Source: an uncultured Clostridia bacterium (GTDB taxonomy: Bacteria; Bacillota; Clostridia; Christensenellales; CAG-917). Taken from it: a DNA stretch of 64,000 nt. The stretch is taken from assembly GCA_934233745.1 (NCBI GenBank), contig CAKQGN010000002.1:152165-216164 (forward strand), in the 5' to 3' direction. Numbering within the stretch: the first letter of the stretch is position 1; every line of letters begins with the position of its first letter. Below the pieces are notes generated by a model. The model was given only the letters and a program-made list of their open reading frames with translations, was not told the origin of the DNA and ran no database searches. Both the position numbers and the translations under genes were made by a program. Shown here one piece after another: positions 17,490-26,544 of the stretch.

Positions 17490-18173
17490 ATGAAATACAA
17501 CGAAAACTATTTTCAAAACGGAAACAATCAAGATGAGCCGAAAACCATTCAAAGTTCGCTTGTAGAGGGAGAACAAATCGAGTGGAGCGGCAAACCTCAA
17601 AGAAAAGCGTTTATTGTAAACAATGTGTTGAAGATGCTTCCCGTTGCTTTTTTGTGGCTCGTGTTCGATACGTTTTTTATCGTTATGCTTACAAAAACCG
17701 CCGATATGCTTCCTGTCCCGGCGATAGTTTTTTTGTGTATATTTTTTGTGTTTCATCTTATGCCGGTTTGGATATGGATTTATAGATGCGCAACCGCAAG
17801 CAAGCGTCACAAAAACATCGAATACGCCTTTACAAACAAGCGCATCATCGTGCGCAAAGGCATCGTTGCCGTCGATTTCAAAAGCATAGACTACAAAGAC
17901 GTCGTTGCGGTCAATCTGCGCTACGGTCTTATCGACAAAGCGGCAAAAGTCGGCGACATTTACATCACGTCAACAGGCAAAGCAACTGTCCTCGAAGACC
18001 TTGAAAATCCCGCGTCCGTTGAGCAACTCCTTCAAAGGATAATATCCGACAAAAAACCCGGGGTTGCTTTCACCGACAATGCAAAAGTCACGTATGTCAA
18101 GTGCAAGTATTGCGGCACGAAGAACGTGTCCGATGCGGATAAGTGTTCTTCTTGCGGCGCACCGTTGGATTAA
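17490..18173 (+). CDS. Membrane protein with bacterial PH (YdbS-like) domain and C-terminal zinc ribbon
   Basis: The 227-residue product has two hydrophobic segments (about 45-65 and 72-95). A bacterial PH-type domain of YdbS/YdbT kind follows from about 103, with YAFTNKRIIVRKGIV...FKSIDYKDV as the clearest part. The C-terminus is a zinc ribbon, CKYCGTKN...CSSCGAP. AGGAGAA six bases before the ATG fixes the start. The topology places both the PH domain and the ribbon in the cytoplasm. Relatives are widespread in Firmicutes without a settled role. It is a single gene with its own promoter and terminator. Confidence 0.8.
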   Translation: MKYNENYFQNGNNQDEPKTIQSSLVEGEQIEWSGKPQRKAFIVNNVLKMLPVAFLWLVFDTFFIVMLTKTADMLPVPAIVFLCIFFVFHLMPVWIWIYRCATASKRHKNIEYAFTNKRIIVRKGIVAVDFKSIDYKDVVAVNLRYGLIDKAAKVGDIYITSTGKATVLEDLENPASVEQLLQRIISDKKPGVAFTDNAKVTYVKCKYCGTKNVSDADKCSSCGAPLD

Positions 18174-18202
18174 ATCTTTTCAAAGCTCAACATGTGTTGT
18201 AT

Positions 18203-18275
18203 GCACCCGCAAAGCGACAAATCGTGTGTGTTTTTTACATCGGGTTTGTCGCGTTACGGGTGCTTTTGCGTTTTT
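18203..18275 (+). terminator. Two-helix terminator after the PH-domain gene
   Basis: GCACCCG/CGGGTGC (18203-18209 with 18257-18263) and GCGACAAA/TTTGTCGC (18214-18221 with 18245-18252) are separated by a CAAA/GTTA internal loop. TTTTGCGTTTTT follows. The layout, two helices around a four-base internal loop, resembles other gene-end hairpins in this window. Confidence 0.7.
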
Positions 18276-18371
18276 ATCGGCATTCGTCGGTTCTGCGAGG
18301 GGTAATGACTTAAACGAAAGGAGGTTATTTGCGGTGCGACTTTGTATACCGCAAAAATTTTTCGATACCGG

Positions 18372-18409
18372 CGCAAATTTGCCATATGCCTGCGGCTTTG
18401 CGGTTTTTT
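18372..18409 (+). terminator. Second terminator-like hairpin before the GH3 gene
   Basis: CGCAAA-GCC pairs with GGC-TTTGCG, with three bulged T residues, and is followed by GTTTTTT. It may back up the terminator at 18203. The rest of the 18276-18492 gap contains no supported gene. Confidence 0.4.
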
Positions 18410-18492
18410 CGAGTGTATAAGTTGTTTTTGGGTATGGACATTTTATATAATAAATTGTAAAATATTTTTGTAGAAAACAATCGAGGTTTTTC

Positions 18493-21033
18493 ATGAGCTT
18501 GATTTCAAAGATTGTCAATTTGTTTTCGCCCACGGCGCAAAAGACGGGCAGTGACGACTCAAACAAAATGGGCGTGACGTCAAAGCGTATGCGCGAAACG
18601 GCGTGCGCCATGGCGGAGGAGGGCATCGTACTGTTGAAAAACGACGGTGCGCTACCCCTCGGAGCAGATGACGAGGTTGCCGTTTTCGGTCGTACGCAAA
18701 TCGACTGGTTTTGCGTGGGTTACGGATCCGGCGGCGATGTGAAAGCACCCTACAAAATTACGTTTGCAAACGCTCTAAAAAATCAAAAAGATATAAAAAT
18801 CAATCGTGAAGTCATGGCGGTCTATGAAAACTGGTGCGCAAAGAATGTTCCCGACGAAGGATTTTGGGGGCATTGGCCGTACCGTTTCAAAGAGATGCCG
18901 CTAAGTTCTGACTTTGTCAAAAAAGCAAGAGAAAGCTCAAACGCGGCGATTGTCGTCATCGGACGTTCCGCAGGCGAGGACAGAGAGCAGAAACTAAAGA
19001 AAGGCAGTTTTTATCTTGCAAACGACGAGCTGGATATGATTGACAAGGTTTGCGCCGTATTTAGAAAAGTGGTGCTTGTTCTCGACACGGGCAATGTCAT
19101 AGATTTGGAGCAAATAAGCGATTTTGGCGACAATATCTCCGCAATCGTACTGGCATGGCAAGGCGGTATGGAAAGCGGGCGCGCGCTTTGCAACGTATTG
19201 TCGGGCAAAGTCAATCCGTCAGGGAGGCTTACGGATACAATCGCAATCGCATACGACGCATATCCGTCCTCCAATCAATTCGGCTACAAAAAATTCAACA
19301 TCTATGAAGAAGACGTTTTTGTCGGTTATCGCTATTTCGAGACGTTTGCCAAGGAAGAAGTTTTGTATCCTTTCGGCTACGGGCTTTCGTACACGACTTT
19401 TGAAATCGAGGGAGGCGTTGAGAAAACTCCGAGCGGCGTAAGGGTGCGCGCAAAAGTCAAAAACACGGGAGAGCGCAAAGGGAAAACCGTTGTGCAAGTC
19501 TACGTCAAAAAAGCGGACGGAATGTTGCCGAAACCTGCAAGAGAACTTGTCGCGTTTGCAAAAACCGATGAGCTTGAAAGCGGTGCGGAGCAGGAGTTGT
19601 CGTTCGATATAGGAGAGTACGCTCTTTCAAGCTATGACGAAGAAGGAGCAACGGGATACAATGCGTGCTGGCTGCTGGAATACGGCGATTATGAGTTTTT
19701 CGTCGGCGAAAACGTCAGGGACGCCGAGAGCGTCGGTTTTGTCGGATTCGACAAAAAAGTTACAAGCGTCTGCAACACCGCATGTTCGCCGCAAAAAGAT
19801 TTGTCGGTATTGGCTCAATACGATTCGGCAAATTCGCTCTGCGCGGATTTATCTCGATTTTCGGGCAAGGAAACGTTTGACGAGTTCAAACAAAAAATGG
19901 ATAGTCTGAGCGACGACGAGATCGAGCGTTTTATGAACAACCTCGAATACACGCTGGAAAATTATGGTTGGAAATATCGTGTCGTTCATGCCAAAAGCGG
20001 CTATCTGAAAGAGCGTATAGAAAGAGGCATTCCAAAAGAAATTCCGCAAAACAAGGGGTTTAACGTATCGTTTTGTGATGTTAAAGACGGTGTTGCGACG
20101 CTTGACGAGTTTATATCGACACTCTCGGATGAGGAGCTGGAAGCTCTTTGCCACGGCGATTTGCGCATGAACAGTCCTCTCGGTGCAACAGGCAACGCCG
20201 GTGCGCTTGGCGGTGTAAGCGAAAGTTTGAGAGCAAAGGGTGTTCCGTCGGCAACGACGACGGACGGGCCGAGCGGTATACGCCTTTGCCAAAAGGCGAG
20301 TTTGCTTCCTTGCGGAACATGCATAGCGTCATCGTGGAACGAAACGCTTACAAAAGAGCTATATTCTTGCGTAAGTTCCGAGATGGTCGAAAAAGGTTCG
20401 GACGTGCTTTTGGCTCCCGGTATGAATATACACAGAAACGTGCTTTGCGGACGCAACTTCGAGTATTATTCGGAAGATCCTTATCTCACGGGCAAAACGG
20501 CTGCCGCAGCGGTTAAAGGTATACAGTCGGAGGGCGTTGCGAGTTGCGTCAAGCATTTTGCTTGCAACAATCAGGAAAGATTCCGCTTTGTCAACGACAG
20601 TCGTCTGAGCGAGCGCGCTTTGCGTGAAATCTATCTCAAAGGATTTGAAATTGCCGTAAAAGAGGCAAATCCGCTTGCCGTGATGACGTCCTACAACAAA
20701 GTCAACGGTGTGTATTGCTATCACAACTACGACCTCGTGACCACGATTCTGAGAGGAGAGTGGGGCTTTGAAAATATGGTGATGACGGACTGGTGGACGA
20801 AAAAAGCCAAAAATCCGTTGTTCAAAGGCGTCGACGACAATGCGTACAGAGTGCGTGCCGGCGTTGACGTGCTTATGCCGGGCGGCTCCAGAGTGCGTGG
20901 CAAGTATGACGGCTCAACCCTCAAATCTCTGAACAACGGAGGGCTAAAACGCTCCGAACTGCAACGCACCGCAAGACACGTGTTGTCCTTCTTGCTTAAA
21001 GTAGGCACCGTGTCCGGTAAAATCGGAAAATAA
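18493..21033 (+). CDS. Glycoside hydrolase family 3 beta-glucosidase with permuted domain order
   Basis: The enzyme should release terminal beta-linked glucose or a related sugar. The 846-residue protein starts with what is normally the second GH3 domain (EEGIVLLKNDGALPL near 38-52). An FnIII-like domain follows near 315-420 (VRAKVKNTGERKGKTVVQVYV). The TIM-barrel domain comes last (from about 535: DGPSGIRL, LLAPGMNIHRN, SCVKHFACNNQ). The nucleophile is Asp766 in VMTDWW. This swapped order is known from Ruminococcus albus and Butyrivibrio-type beta-glucosidases. There is no signal peptide, so it is cytoplasmic and probably acts on imported oligosaccharides. Confidence 0.92.
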   Translation: MSLISKIVNLFSPTAQKTGSDDSNKMGVTSKRMRETACAMAEEGIVLLKNDGALPLGADDEVAVFGRTQIDWFCVGYGSGGDVKAPYKITFANALKNQKDIKINREVMAVYENWCAKNVPDEGFWGHWPYRFKEMPLSSDFVKKARESSNAAIVVIGRSAGEDREQKLKKGSFYLANDELDMIDKVCAVFRKVVLVLDTGNVIDLEQISDFGDNISAIVLAWQGGMESGRALCNVLSGKVNPSGRLTDTIAIAYDAYPSSNQFGYKKFNIYEEDVFVGYRYFETFAKEEVLYPFGYGLSYTTFEIEGGVEKTPSGVRVRAKVKNTGERKGKTVVQVYVKKADGMLPKPARELVAFAKTDELESGAEQELSFDIGEYALSSYDEEGATGYNACWLLEYGDYEFFVGENVRDAESVGFVGFDKKVTSVCNTACSPQKDLSVLAQYDSANSLCADLSRFSGKETFDEFKQKMDSLSDDEIERFMNNLEYTLENYGWKYRVVHAKSGYLKERIERGIPKEIPQNKGFNVSFCDVKDGVATLDEFISTLSDEELEALCHGDLRMNSPLGATGNAGALGGVSESLRAKGVPSATTTDGPSGIRLCQKASLLPCGTCIASSWNETLTKELYSCVSSEMVEKGSDVLLAPGMNIHRNVLCGRNFEYYSEDPYLTGKTAAAAVKGIQSEGVASCVKHFACNNQERFRFVNDSRLSERALREIYLKGFEIAVKEANPLAVMTSYNKVNGVYCYHNYDLVTTILRGEWGFENMVMTDWWTKKAKNPLFKGVDDNAYRVRAGVDVLMPGGSRVRGKYDGSTLKSLNNGGLKRSELQRTARHVLSFLLKVGTVSGKIGK

Positions 21034-21074
21034 TTATCGAAAACGGAAAATCCGCATCGATATAAAGGGAAAAT

Positions 21075-22427
21075 ATGAGAAGACTAAAAAGGATTTCGAT
21101 AGTGCTTTTGGTGCTTGTCGTTGTGATGACGGCAAGTGCGATTATGGTTGCTTGCGGCGACAAGAGCAACGATATCGCCGTTACGTTTGTCAAAGCAAGT
21201 CAAAGCGAGGACGGATATGCCACGGTGTATGCCCCCGACGACAGAGATATAAAGATTATGGTGATTTCAGATCCGCAGGTCGACGTTTATGAAAAATACA
21301 AAGTCGTCGGAAGCCCCGGCAACGACAAAACATATGCGTTTGTCAAGGATTTTGTCAAAACCGTCGATCCCGATTTTGTCGTTATAAACGGCGATCTTGT
21401 TATGAACGATATGCCGTTCAAATCGTCTACGCCGTATTTTGACAGGTACGCCGAGATTTTCGAGGAGCTGAAAACGCCGTGGACGTTTGCTTTCGGCAAT
21501 CACGATTGCGATTTGAAATGGACTGTCTATTCTGCCGATGTCGACACTGCGAACAGGCAGAGTTCAAAAGCAAAACTTATTGCGTATCTTGACGAAAAAT
21601 ATCCGCATTGTCTGATGAATTCGGACACGACATGCAAAGACGGCGACGGGAATCATTTTGTAAACGTTCGCACGCGCGCAGGCGAACTTATTTATACGCT
21701 TTGCGTTTTCGATTGCACCTTCAACGAACAAAAGGTGTACAACTATACTCCGACCGCAAACCAAGTCGAATGGTATCGCAACACCATAAATGCGATTTCC
21801 GACAAAACGCTCGGTGCGAACAGGGGCGAAAAAGTCGTAAAAAGCATGATTTTCAACCATGTCGGCATCCCCGAATTCAAGGAAGCGTGGGAAAAGGCAT
21901 GGAACGGCGGAAGTCCGACAGAAGATTATTTTTACGGTCATTACTTTGAAGGCAATTACTCCAAAAAGTACGGAGATTTGCCTCAAGAAGACAGGATTTT
22001 CCCTGCCGTAAAGGCACTCGGCAGCACAACGGCAATATTTATGTGCCACCACCACGACAACGATTTTTCCGTCAACTACGAGGGCGTGCGCCTGACTTTC
22101 GGACAACACTCGGGCTATTCGCACAACTACCGCACGACGCACGACGAGCACGGCAACGGCCCGACGGATTACGCAAACTGGGCAGGCGTGAGCTTTGAAA
22201 GAGTGGACGATTACGGCGACCAAAGAGGAGGCACTTGCGTTACGATTTCGAAAGAGGGCGAATTTACGATTACGCCGACTTATGCAAAAGACGTTCTTGC
22301 GAATTACGCAACAGAATATTATATCGACTACGACCAAGTTGCCGCGGCTCTTGAAGCCAACCCCAAATTCGAGAGCGGAAAAGGTCATATCGCACGCGGA
22401 ACAGACAGAAAATGGAAGTTGAATTAA
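21075..22427 (+). CDS. Lipoprotein metallophosphoesterase (calcineurin-like)
   Basis: The 450-residue product has a lipoprotein signal ending IMVAC with Cys27 and a calcineurin-type dinuclear metal site: VISDPQVD near 60, VVINGDLVMND near 102, FGNHDCD near 138, then FNHVG and CHHHDND. Such enzymes cleave phosphomonoesters or diesters outside the cell; the substrate is unknown. GGGAAAAT precedes the ATG. It lies 41 bases after the GH3 gene on the same strand and could be co-transcribed. A related but cytoplasmic enzyme is encoded at 50165. Confidence 0.85.
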   Translation: MRRLKRISIVLLVLVVVMTASAIMVACGDKSNDIAVTFVKASQSEDGYATVYAPDDRDIKIMVISDPQVDVYEKYKVVGSPGNDKTYAFVKDFVKTVDPDFVVINGDLVMNDMPFKSSTPYFDRYAEIFEELKTPWTFAFGNHDCDLKWTVYSADVDTANRQSSKAKLIAYLDEKYPHCLMNSDTTCKDGDGNHFVNVRTRAGELIYTLCVFDCTFNEQKVYNYTPTANQVEWYRNTINAISDKTLGANRGEKVVKSMIFNHVGIPEFKEAWEKAWNGGSPTEDYFYGHYFEGNYSKKYGDLPQEDRIFPAVKALGSTTAIFMCHHHDNDFSVNYEGVRLTFGQHSGYSHNYRTTHDEHGNGPTDYANWAGVSFERVDDYGDQRGGTCVTISKEGEFTITPTYAKDVLANYATEYYIDYDQVAAALEANPKFESGKGHIARGTDRKWKLN

Positions 22428-22520
22428 GCGGTTTTTCTTGCCCGAAACAATAAACGATACACAAACGGCGAAGTGTCGATTTTATTGATAAAAAAATATT
22501 GATATATAACGAAAATATGC

Positions 22521-22549
22521 TTGACAGTCTGTGCTTGTTTAGATATAAT
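22521..22549 (+). promoter_or_regulatory. Consensus sigma-A promoter of adhE
   Basis: TTGACA at 22521-22526, exactly 17 bases, TATAAT at 22544-22549: a perfect match in both hexamers and spacing, which implies very strong expression unless repressed. The inverted repeat just downstream fits such control. Confidence 0.9.
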
Positions 22550-22553
22550 TATA

Positions 22554-22571
22554 TCGATAAATAGTTATCGA
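22554..22571 (+). promoter_or_regulatory. Putative operator (Rex-like layout) at the adhE transcription start
   Basis: TCGATAA-ATAG-TTATCGA is a perfect seven-base inverted repeat around a four-base spacer, beginning four bases after the -10. Clostridial Rex sites have the same layout (TTGTTAA-N4-TTAACAA), and adhE is the classic Rex target. Two bases per half-site differ, so the regulator is uncertain. Confidence 0.6.
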
Positions 22572-22633
22572 AATAGTTTTACATACGAAAGATAACTTAA
22601 AAAATTTGTAAAATCGTTATAGGAGAAGCAAGC

Positions 22634-25246
22634 ATGGAAGCAAGAAACGTTATCGACAGCGTAGAAAGACTCGAAGAGGCCATTGCGCATGTCCGTAAGG
22701 CTCAAAAGGAATTTGCAACCTACACGCAAGAGCAAGTGGACAAAATCTTTTTTGCGGCGGCAGTCGCGGCAAACAAGATGAGAATACCTCTTGCAAAACT
22801 CGCGGTTGAAGAAACCGGCATGGGCATCGTTGAGGACAAAGTCATCAAAAACCACTATGCGTCCGAGTATATCTACAACGCGTACAAGGACACCAAAACC
22901 TGCGGAATTATCGAAGAGGACAAGGCATACGGCACGATAAAAATTGCCGAGCCTATCGGACTTGTTGCGGCGGTTATCCCCACCACAAACCCCACGTCCA
23001 CCGCAATATTCAAGACGCTCATTTCGCTCAAAACGAGAAACGGCATCATCATCAGCCCTCACCCCAGAGCGAAAAAATCCACGATAGCGGCGGCAAAAGT
23101 CGTGCTTGACGCGGCGGTTGAAGCGGGCGCACCCGAAGGCATCATCGATTGGATAGATTGCCCCAGCCTCGAAATGACCAACCTCATCATGAAAGAGGCA
23201 GACGTCATTTTGGCAACCGGCGGTCCGGGTATGGTCAAAGCGGCATATTCCAGCGGCAAGCCGGCAATCGGCGTCGGCGCAGGCAACACTCCCGCAATCA
23301 TCGACGATACCGCCGACGTTACGCTTGCTGTCAACTCCATCATTCATTCCAAGACGTTTGACAACGGCATGATTTGCGCAAGCGAACAATCCGTTATCGT
23401 GCTTGACAAGGTATACGAGCAGGCAAAGAAGGAGTTTAAGGACAGAGGTTGCTACTTCCTCGACGAAGAGCAAACGGAAAAGGTAAGAAAAACCATTCTC
23501 ATCAACGGTGCGCTCAATGCAAAAATCGTCGGACAAAAGTCGGTTACTATCGCAAAACTTGCGGGCTTTGATGTTCCCGAATCCACAAAAATCCTTATCG
23601 GTGAAGTGGAAAGCGTGGATTTAAGCGAAGAATTCGCACACGAAAAACTCTCTCCCGTACTTGCAATGTACAGGGCAAAAGATATCAGCGACGCATTTGA
23701 CAAAGCAGAACGTCTTGTCGCAGACGGCGGATACGGACATACGTCCTCCATTTATCTCGACGCAGTGACTCAAAGAGCAAAACTCGACGAGTTTGCCTCA
23801 AGAATGAAGACTTGCCGTATCTTGGTCAACACTCCCTCTTCGCAGGGCGGTATCGGCGACTTGTACAACTTCAAACTCCGCCCGTCTCTCACGCTCGGTT
23901 GCGGAAGCTGGGGCGGAAACTCCGTGTCCGAAAACGTCGGAGTCAAACACCTTATCAACATCAAAACGGTTGCGCAAAGGAGAGAAAATATGCTTTGGTT
24001 CAGAGTGCCTCAAAAGGTCTATATGAAGAAGGGTTGCCTGCCCGTCGCTCTTGACGAACTCAAACACGTCATGGGCAAGAAGAAGGCGTTTATCGTAACG
24101 GATAGTTTCTTGTACAACAACGGCTACACCAAGCCCATCACCGACAAGCTCGACGAAATGGGCATTCAACACACCACGTTCTTTGACGTTGCTCCCGATC
24201 CGACGCTCGCATGCGCAAAAGAGGGTGCGGCACAGATGGCGGCGTTCAAGCCCGACTGCATCATCGCGCTCGGCGGCGGCTCCGCAATGGACGCAGGCAA
24301 GATTATGTGGGTTATGTACGAGCATCCCGAAGTCGATTTCATGGACATGGCAATGCGCTTTATGGACATCAGAAAGAGAGTGTACACGTTCCCCAAGATG
24401 GGAGAAAAGGCATACTTCATCGCAATTCCGACCTCTGCGGGCACAGGTTCCGAAGTCACTCCGTTTGCGGTTATCACCGACGAGAAAACGGGCGTAAAAT
24501 ATCCGCTTGCGGACTATGAACTCTTGCCGAATATGGCAATCATCGACGCAGACTTCCATATGAGCGCACCCAAGGGACTCACCGCAGCCAGCGGTATCGA
24601 CGCCGTGACGCACGCGCTCGAAGCATATGCGGCAATGCTTGCAACCGACTATACCGATTCGCTCGCGCTCCGCTCGTTGAAGATGATTTTCGAGTTCTTG
24701 CCCAGAGCTTACGACAACGGCCCGAACGACCCCGTCGCAAGAGAGAAGATGGCAAATGCGGCAACTATGGCAGGTATGGCGTTTGCAAACGCATTCCTCG
24801 GCGTATGCCACTCAATGGCACACAAACTCGGCGCATTCCATCATCTTCCCCACGGTGTTGCGAACGCACTCATGATTGACGAAGTACTCCGCTTCAACGC
24901 AAGCGAAACACCCGTAAAAATGGGTACGTTCCCCCAATACGCATATCCGCACACACTCGAAAGATATGCCGAAGTCGCCGACTATCTCGGAATCAAGGGT
25001 AAAAACAACAAAGAAAAACTCAACAACCTCATCAAAGCTATCGACGAACTCAAAGCAAGAGTCGGAATCAAACCCGCAATCAAGGATTACGTTCCCGACG
25101 AAAAAGATTTCCTCGACCGTCTTGACGATATGGTTGAACAAGCGTTTGACGATCAATGCACGGGCGCAAACCCCAGATATCCGCTTATGAGCGAAATCAA
25201 GCAAATGTATCTCAACGCCTATTATGGCAAACACACCGAGGTTTAA
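22634..25246 (+). CDS. adhE: Bifunctional acetaldehyde-CoA / alcohol dehydrogenase
   Basis: AdhE reduces acetyl-CoA to acetaldehyde and then ethanol with two NADH, in the cytoplasm, usually as long filaments (spirosomes). The 870-residue length is normal. The N-terminal aldehyde dehydrogenase half carries the catalytic Cys248 in NGMICASEQ. The C-terminal iron-dependent alcohol dehydrogenase half (from about 455) has the GGGSAMDAGK nucleotide loop and the metal-binding HSMAHKLGAFHHLPHG. AGGAGAAGC precedes the ATG. A consensus promoter and an operator lie upstream, and hydrogen-sensing genes follow, which suggests regulation by redox state. Confidence 0.97.
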   Translation: MEARNVIDSVERLEEAIAHVRKAQKEFATYTQEQVDKIFFAAAVAANKMRIPLAKLAVEETGMGIVEDKVIKNHYASEYIYNAYKDTKTCGIIEEDKAYGTIKIAEPIGLVAAVIPTTNPTSTAIFKTLISLKTRNGIIISPHPRAKKSTIAAAKVVLDAAVEAGAPEGIIDWIDCPSLEMTNLIMKEADVILATGGPGMVKAAYSSGKPAIGVGAGNTPAIIDDTADVTLAVNSIIHSKTFDNGMICASEQSVIVLDKVYEQAKKEFKDRGCYFLDEEQTEKVRKTILINGALNAKIVGQKSVTIAKLAGFDVPESTKILIGEVESVDLSEEFAHEKLSPVLAMYRAKDISDAFDKAERLVADGGYGHTSSIYLDAVTQRAKLDEFASRMKTCRILVNTPSSQGGIGDLYNFKLRPSLTLGCGSWGGNSVSENVGVKHLINIKTVAQRRENMLWFRVPQKVYMKKGCLPVALDELKHVMGKKKAFIVTDSFLYNNGYTKPITDKLDEMGIQHTTFFDVAPDPTLACAKEGAAQMAAFKPDCIIALGGGSAMDAGKIMWVMYEHPEVDFMDMAMRFMDIRKRVYTFPKMGEKAYFIAIPTSAGTGSEVTPFAVITDEKTGVKYPLADYELLPNMAIIDADFHMSAPKGLTAASGIDAVTHALEAYAAMLATDYTDSLALRSLKMIFEFLPRAYDNGPNDPVAREKMANAATMAGMAFANAFLGVCHSMAHKLGAFHHLPHGVANALMIDEVLRFNASETPVKMGTFPQYAYPHTLERYAEVADYLGIKGKNNKEKLNNLIKAIDELKARVGIKPAIKDYVPDEKDFLDRLDDMVEQAFDDQCTGANPRYPLMSEIKQMYLNAYYGKHTEV

Positions 25247-25258
25247 TAGGAGGAAAAT

Positions 25259-26008
25259 ATGAATCTTGACAGAATCATTGCCGTGAGAACAAACAAAACC
25301 GTTTACCGTAGCGGAGAATACTGCGTCAAAGTTTTTGACGACGATTTTTCAAAAGTGGACGTTCTCAACGAAGCTCTCAACCAAGCAAGAGTGGAAGAAA
25401 CCGGACTCAATGTCCCCAAAATCGTCGAAGTGACCAAAATAGACGGCAAATGGGCAATCGTATCCGAGTTTGTGGAAGGGAAAACGCTCGCAAGACTTAT
25501 GGAAGAAAATCCCGACAAAAAAGACGAGTATCTCGAAAAATTTGTCGACTTGCAGCTTGAAGTCCAATCCAAAAAATGCCCCTTGCTTACAAAGTTGCGC
25601 GACAAGATGAACAGAAAAATCGACTTGACTAATCTTGACGAAAGTATAAAATATGAATTGCACACAAGGCTCGAAGGCATGCCGAAGCACAACAAACTTT
25701 GCCACGGCGACTTCAACCCGTCCAACATCATCATAAAGGACGACGGTACGGCGTATTTTATCGACTGGTCGCACGCAACGCAAGGCAACGCCTCTGCGGA
25801 CGTTGCAAGAACATATATGTTGTTCTGGCTCGCAGGCGACATCGAGGGCGCCGAGAAGTATCTTGAACTTTTCTGCAAGAAGAGCGGAACGGACAAGAGA
25901 TACGTTCAGAAGTGGATGCCTATCGTGGCGGCGTCGCAATCCGTCAAAGGACATGAAAAAGAAAGAGAATTCCTTATGTCGTGGATTGACGTTGCAGAGT
26001 TTCAATAA
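25259..26008 (+). CDS. APH-like phosphotransferase (TIGR02172-type kinase)
   Basis: The 249-residue protein has a protein-kinase-like fold of the aminoglycoside/choline phosphotransferase group: catalytic loop HGDFNPSNIII near 150 and metal loop YFIDWSHA near 170. No antibiotic-resistance role follows from this; family members in anaerobes are mostly uncharacterised. It begins 12 bases after adhE behind AGGAGG and is followed after 14 bases by the ferredoxin gene, so it sits inside the fermentation/hydrogen cluster. I infer that it could phosphorylate a protein or small molecule, opposite the PP2C phosphatase encoded at 28208; this is untested. Confidence 0.75.
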   Translation: MNLDRIIAVRTNKTVYRSGEYCVKVFDDDFSKVDVLNEALNQARVEETGLNVPKIVEVTKIDGKWAIVSEFVEGKTLARLMEENPDKKDEYLEKFVDLQLEVQSKKCPLLTKLRDKMNRKIDLTNLDESIKYELHTRLEGMPKHNKLCHGDFNPSNIIIKDDGTAYFIDWSHATQGNASADVARTYMLFWLAGDIEGAEKYLELFCKKSGTDKRYVQKWMPIVAASQSVKGHEKEREFLMSWIDVAEFQ

Positions 26009-26022
26009 GGAGAGGGAAAAAC

Positions 26023-26265
26023 ATGAAAGTCACAGTGTGTATTGGCAGCTCGTGCCATATCAAAGGATCGCGACAAGTTGTAGAGCAACTTCAATATCTG
26101 ATCGCAAAGAACAACCTAAAAGAGAAAGTGGAACTCGGCGGCACGTTCTGTATGGGCAAGTGTCAGCAAGGTGTGTGTGTTACGGTTGACGACGCATTCT
26201 TTTCGCTCACACCCGAAACCACCGATGAGTTCTTCCAAAAGGAGATCCTTGCAAAGGTAAAGTAA
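26023..26265 (+). CDS. Thioredoxin-like [2Fe-2S] ferredoxin, copy 1
   Basis: The 80-residue protein has the NuoE/HymA-type thioredoxin-like [2Fe-2S] pattern: CIGSSCH near residues 6-12 and FCMGKCQQGVCV near 47-58. Such small proteins pass electrons to or from hydrogenase or NADH-dehydrogenase modules. It abuts its paralogue at 26266 with no gap and is followed by the PAS-type hydrogenase, so it is probably that protein's redox partner. AGGAGAGG lies before the ATG. There is no fused NADH-binding domain. Confidence 0.85.
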   Translation: MKVTVCIGSSCHIKGSRQVVEQLQYLIAKNNLKEKVELGGTFCMGKCQQGVCVTVDDAFFSLTPETTDEFFQKEILAKVK

Positions 26266-26520
26266 ATGATAATAATCAGAATTTGCGTTGGCAGTTCCTG
26301 CCACCTCAAAGGCTCGCAGGAGATAGTCGATATGCTCCGTGGCGAGATCGAACAAAGACATCTCGAAGGTCAAATCGTACTTTCGGGAAGTTTTTGTTTT
26401 GGCAAATGCAACCGAGAGGGCGTAACCGTTGCCGTAAACGACGACATTTATCCCGGCATCACAAGAGACAACTTCAAGGAATTTTTCCAAACCAAGGTAT
26501 TGCCCCTCGTAGAGGCGTAA
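26266..26520 (+). CDS. Thioredoxin-like [2Fe-2S] ferredoxin, copy 2
   Basis: The 84-residue paralogue of the preceding gene has CVGSSCHLKGS near residue 7 and FCFGKCNREGVTV near 45. The ATG follows the previous TAA directly, so translation is coupled. The tandem arrangement indicates a local duplication; the two differ enough to have separate partners. The ligand cysteines are all present in both. Context again points to electron transfer to the hydrogenase-like sensor encoded next. Confidence 0.85.
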   Translation: MIIIRICVGSSCHLKGSQEIVDMLRGEIEQRHLEGQIVLSGSFCFGKCNREGVTVAVNDDIYPGITRDNFKEFFQTKVLPLVEA

Positions 26521-26544
26521 CGAGGACGGAAAACAAGAGGAAAT

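Noticed and set aside
18334..18420. 28-codon GTG frame behind a very good AAAGGAGG
   Set aside because: Its middle coincides with a hairpin and T tract, its composition is not protein-like, and no relative is recognised. Kept only as a possibility.
25259..26008. Aminoglycoside resistance gene
   Set aside because: The fold is APH-like, but the gene lies in a fermentation operon and belongs to a broad family without proven resistance.
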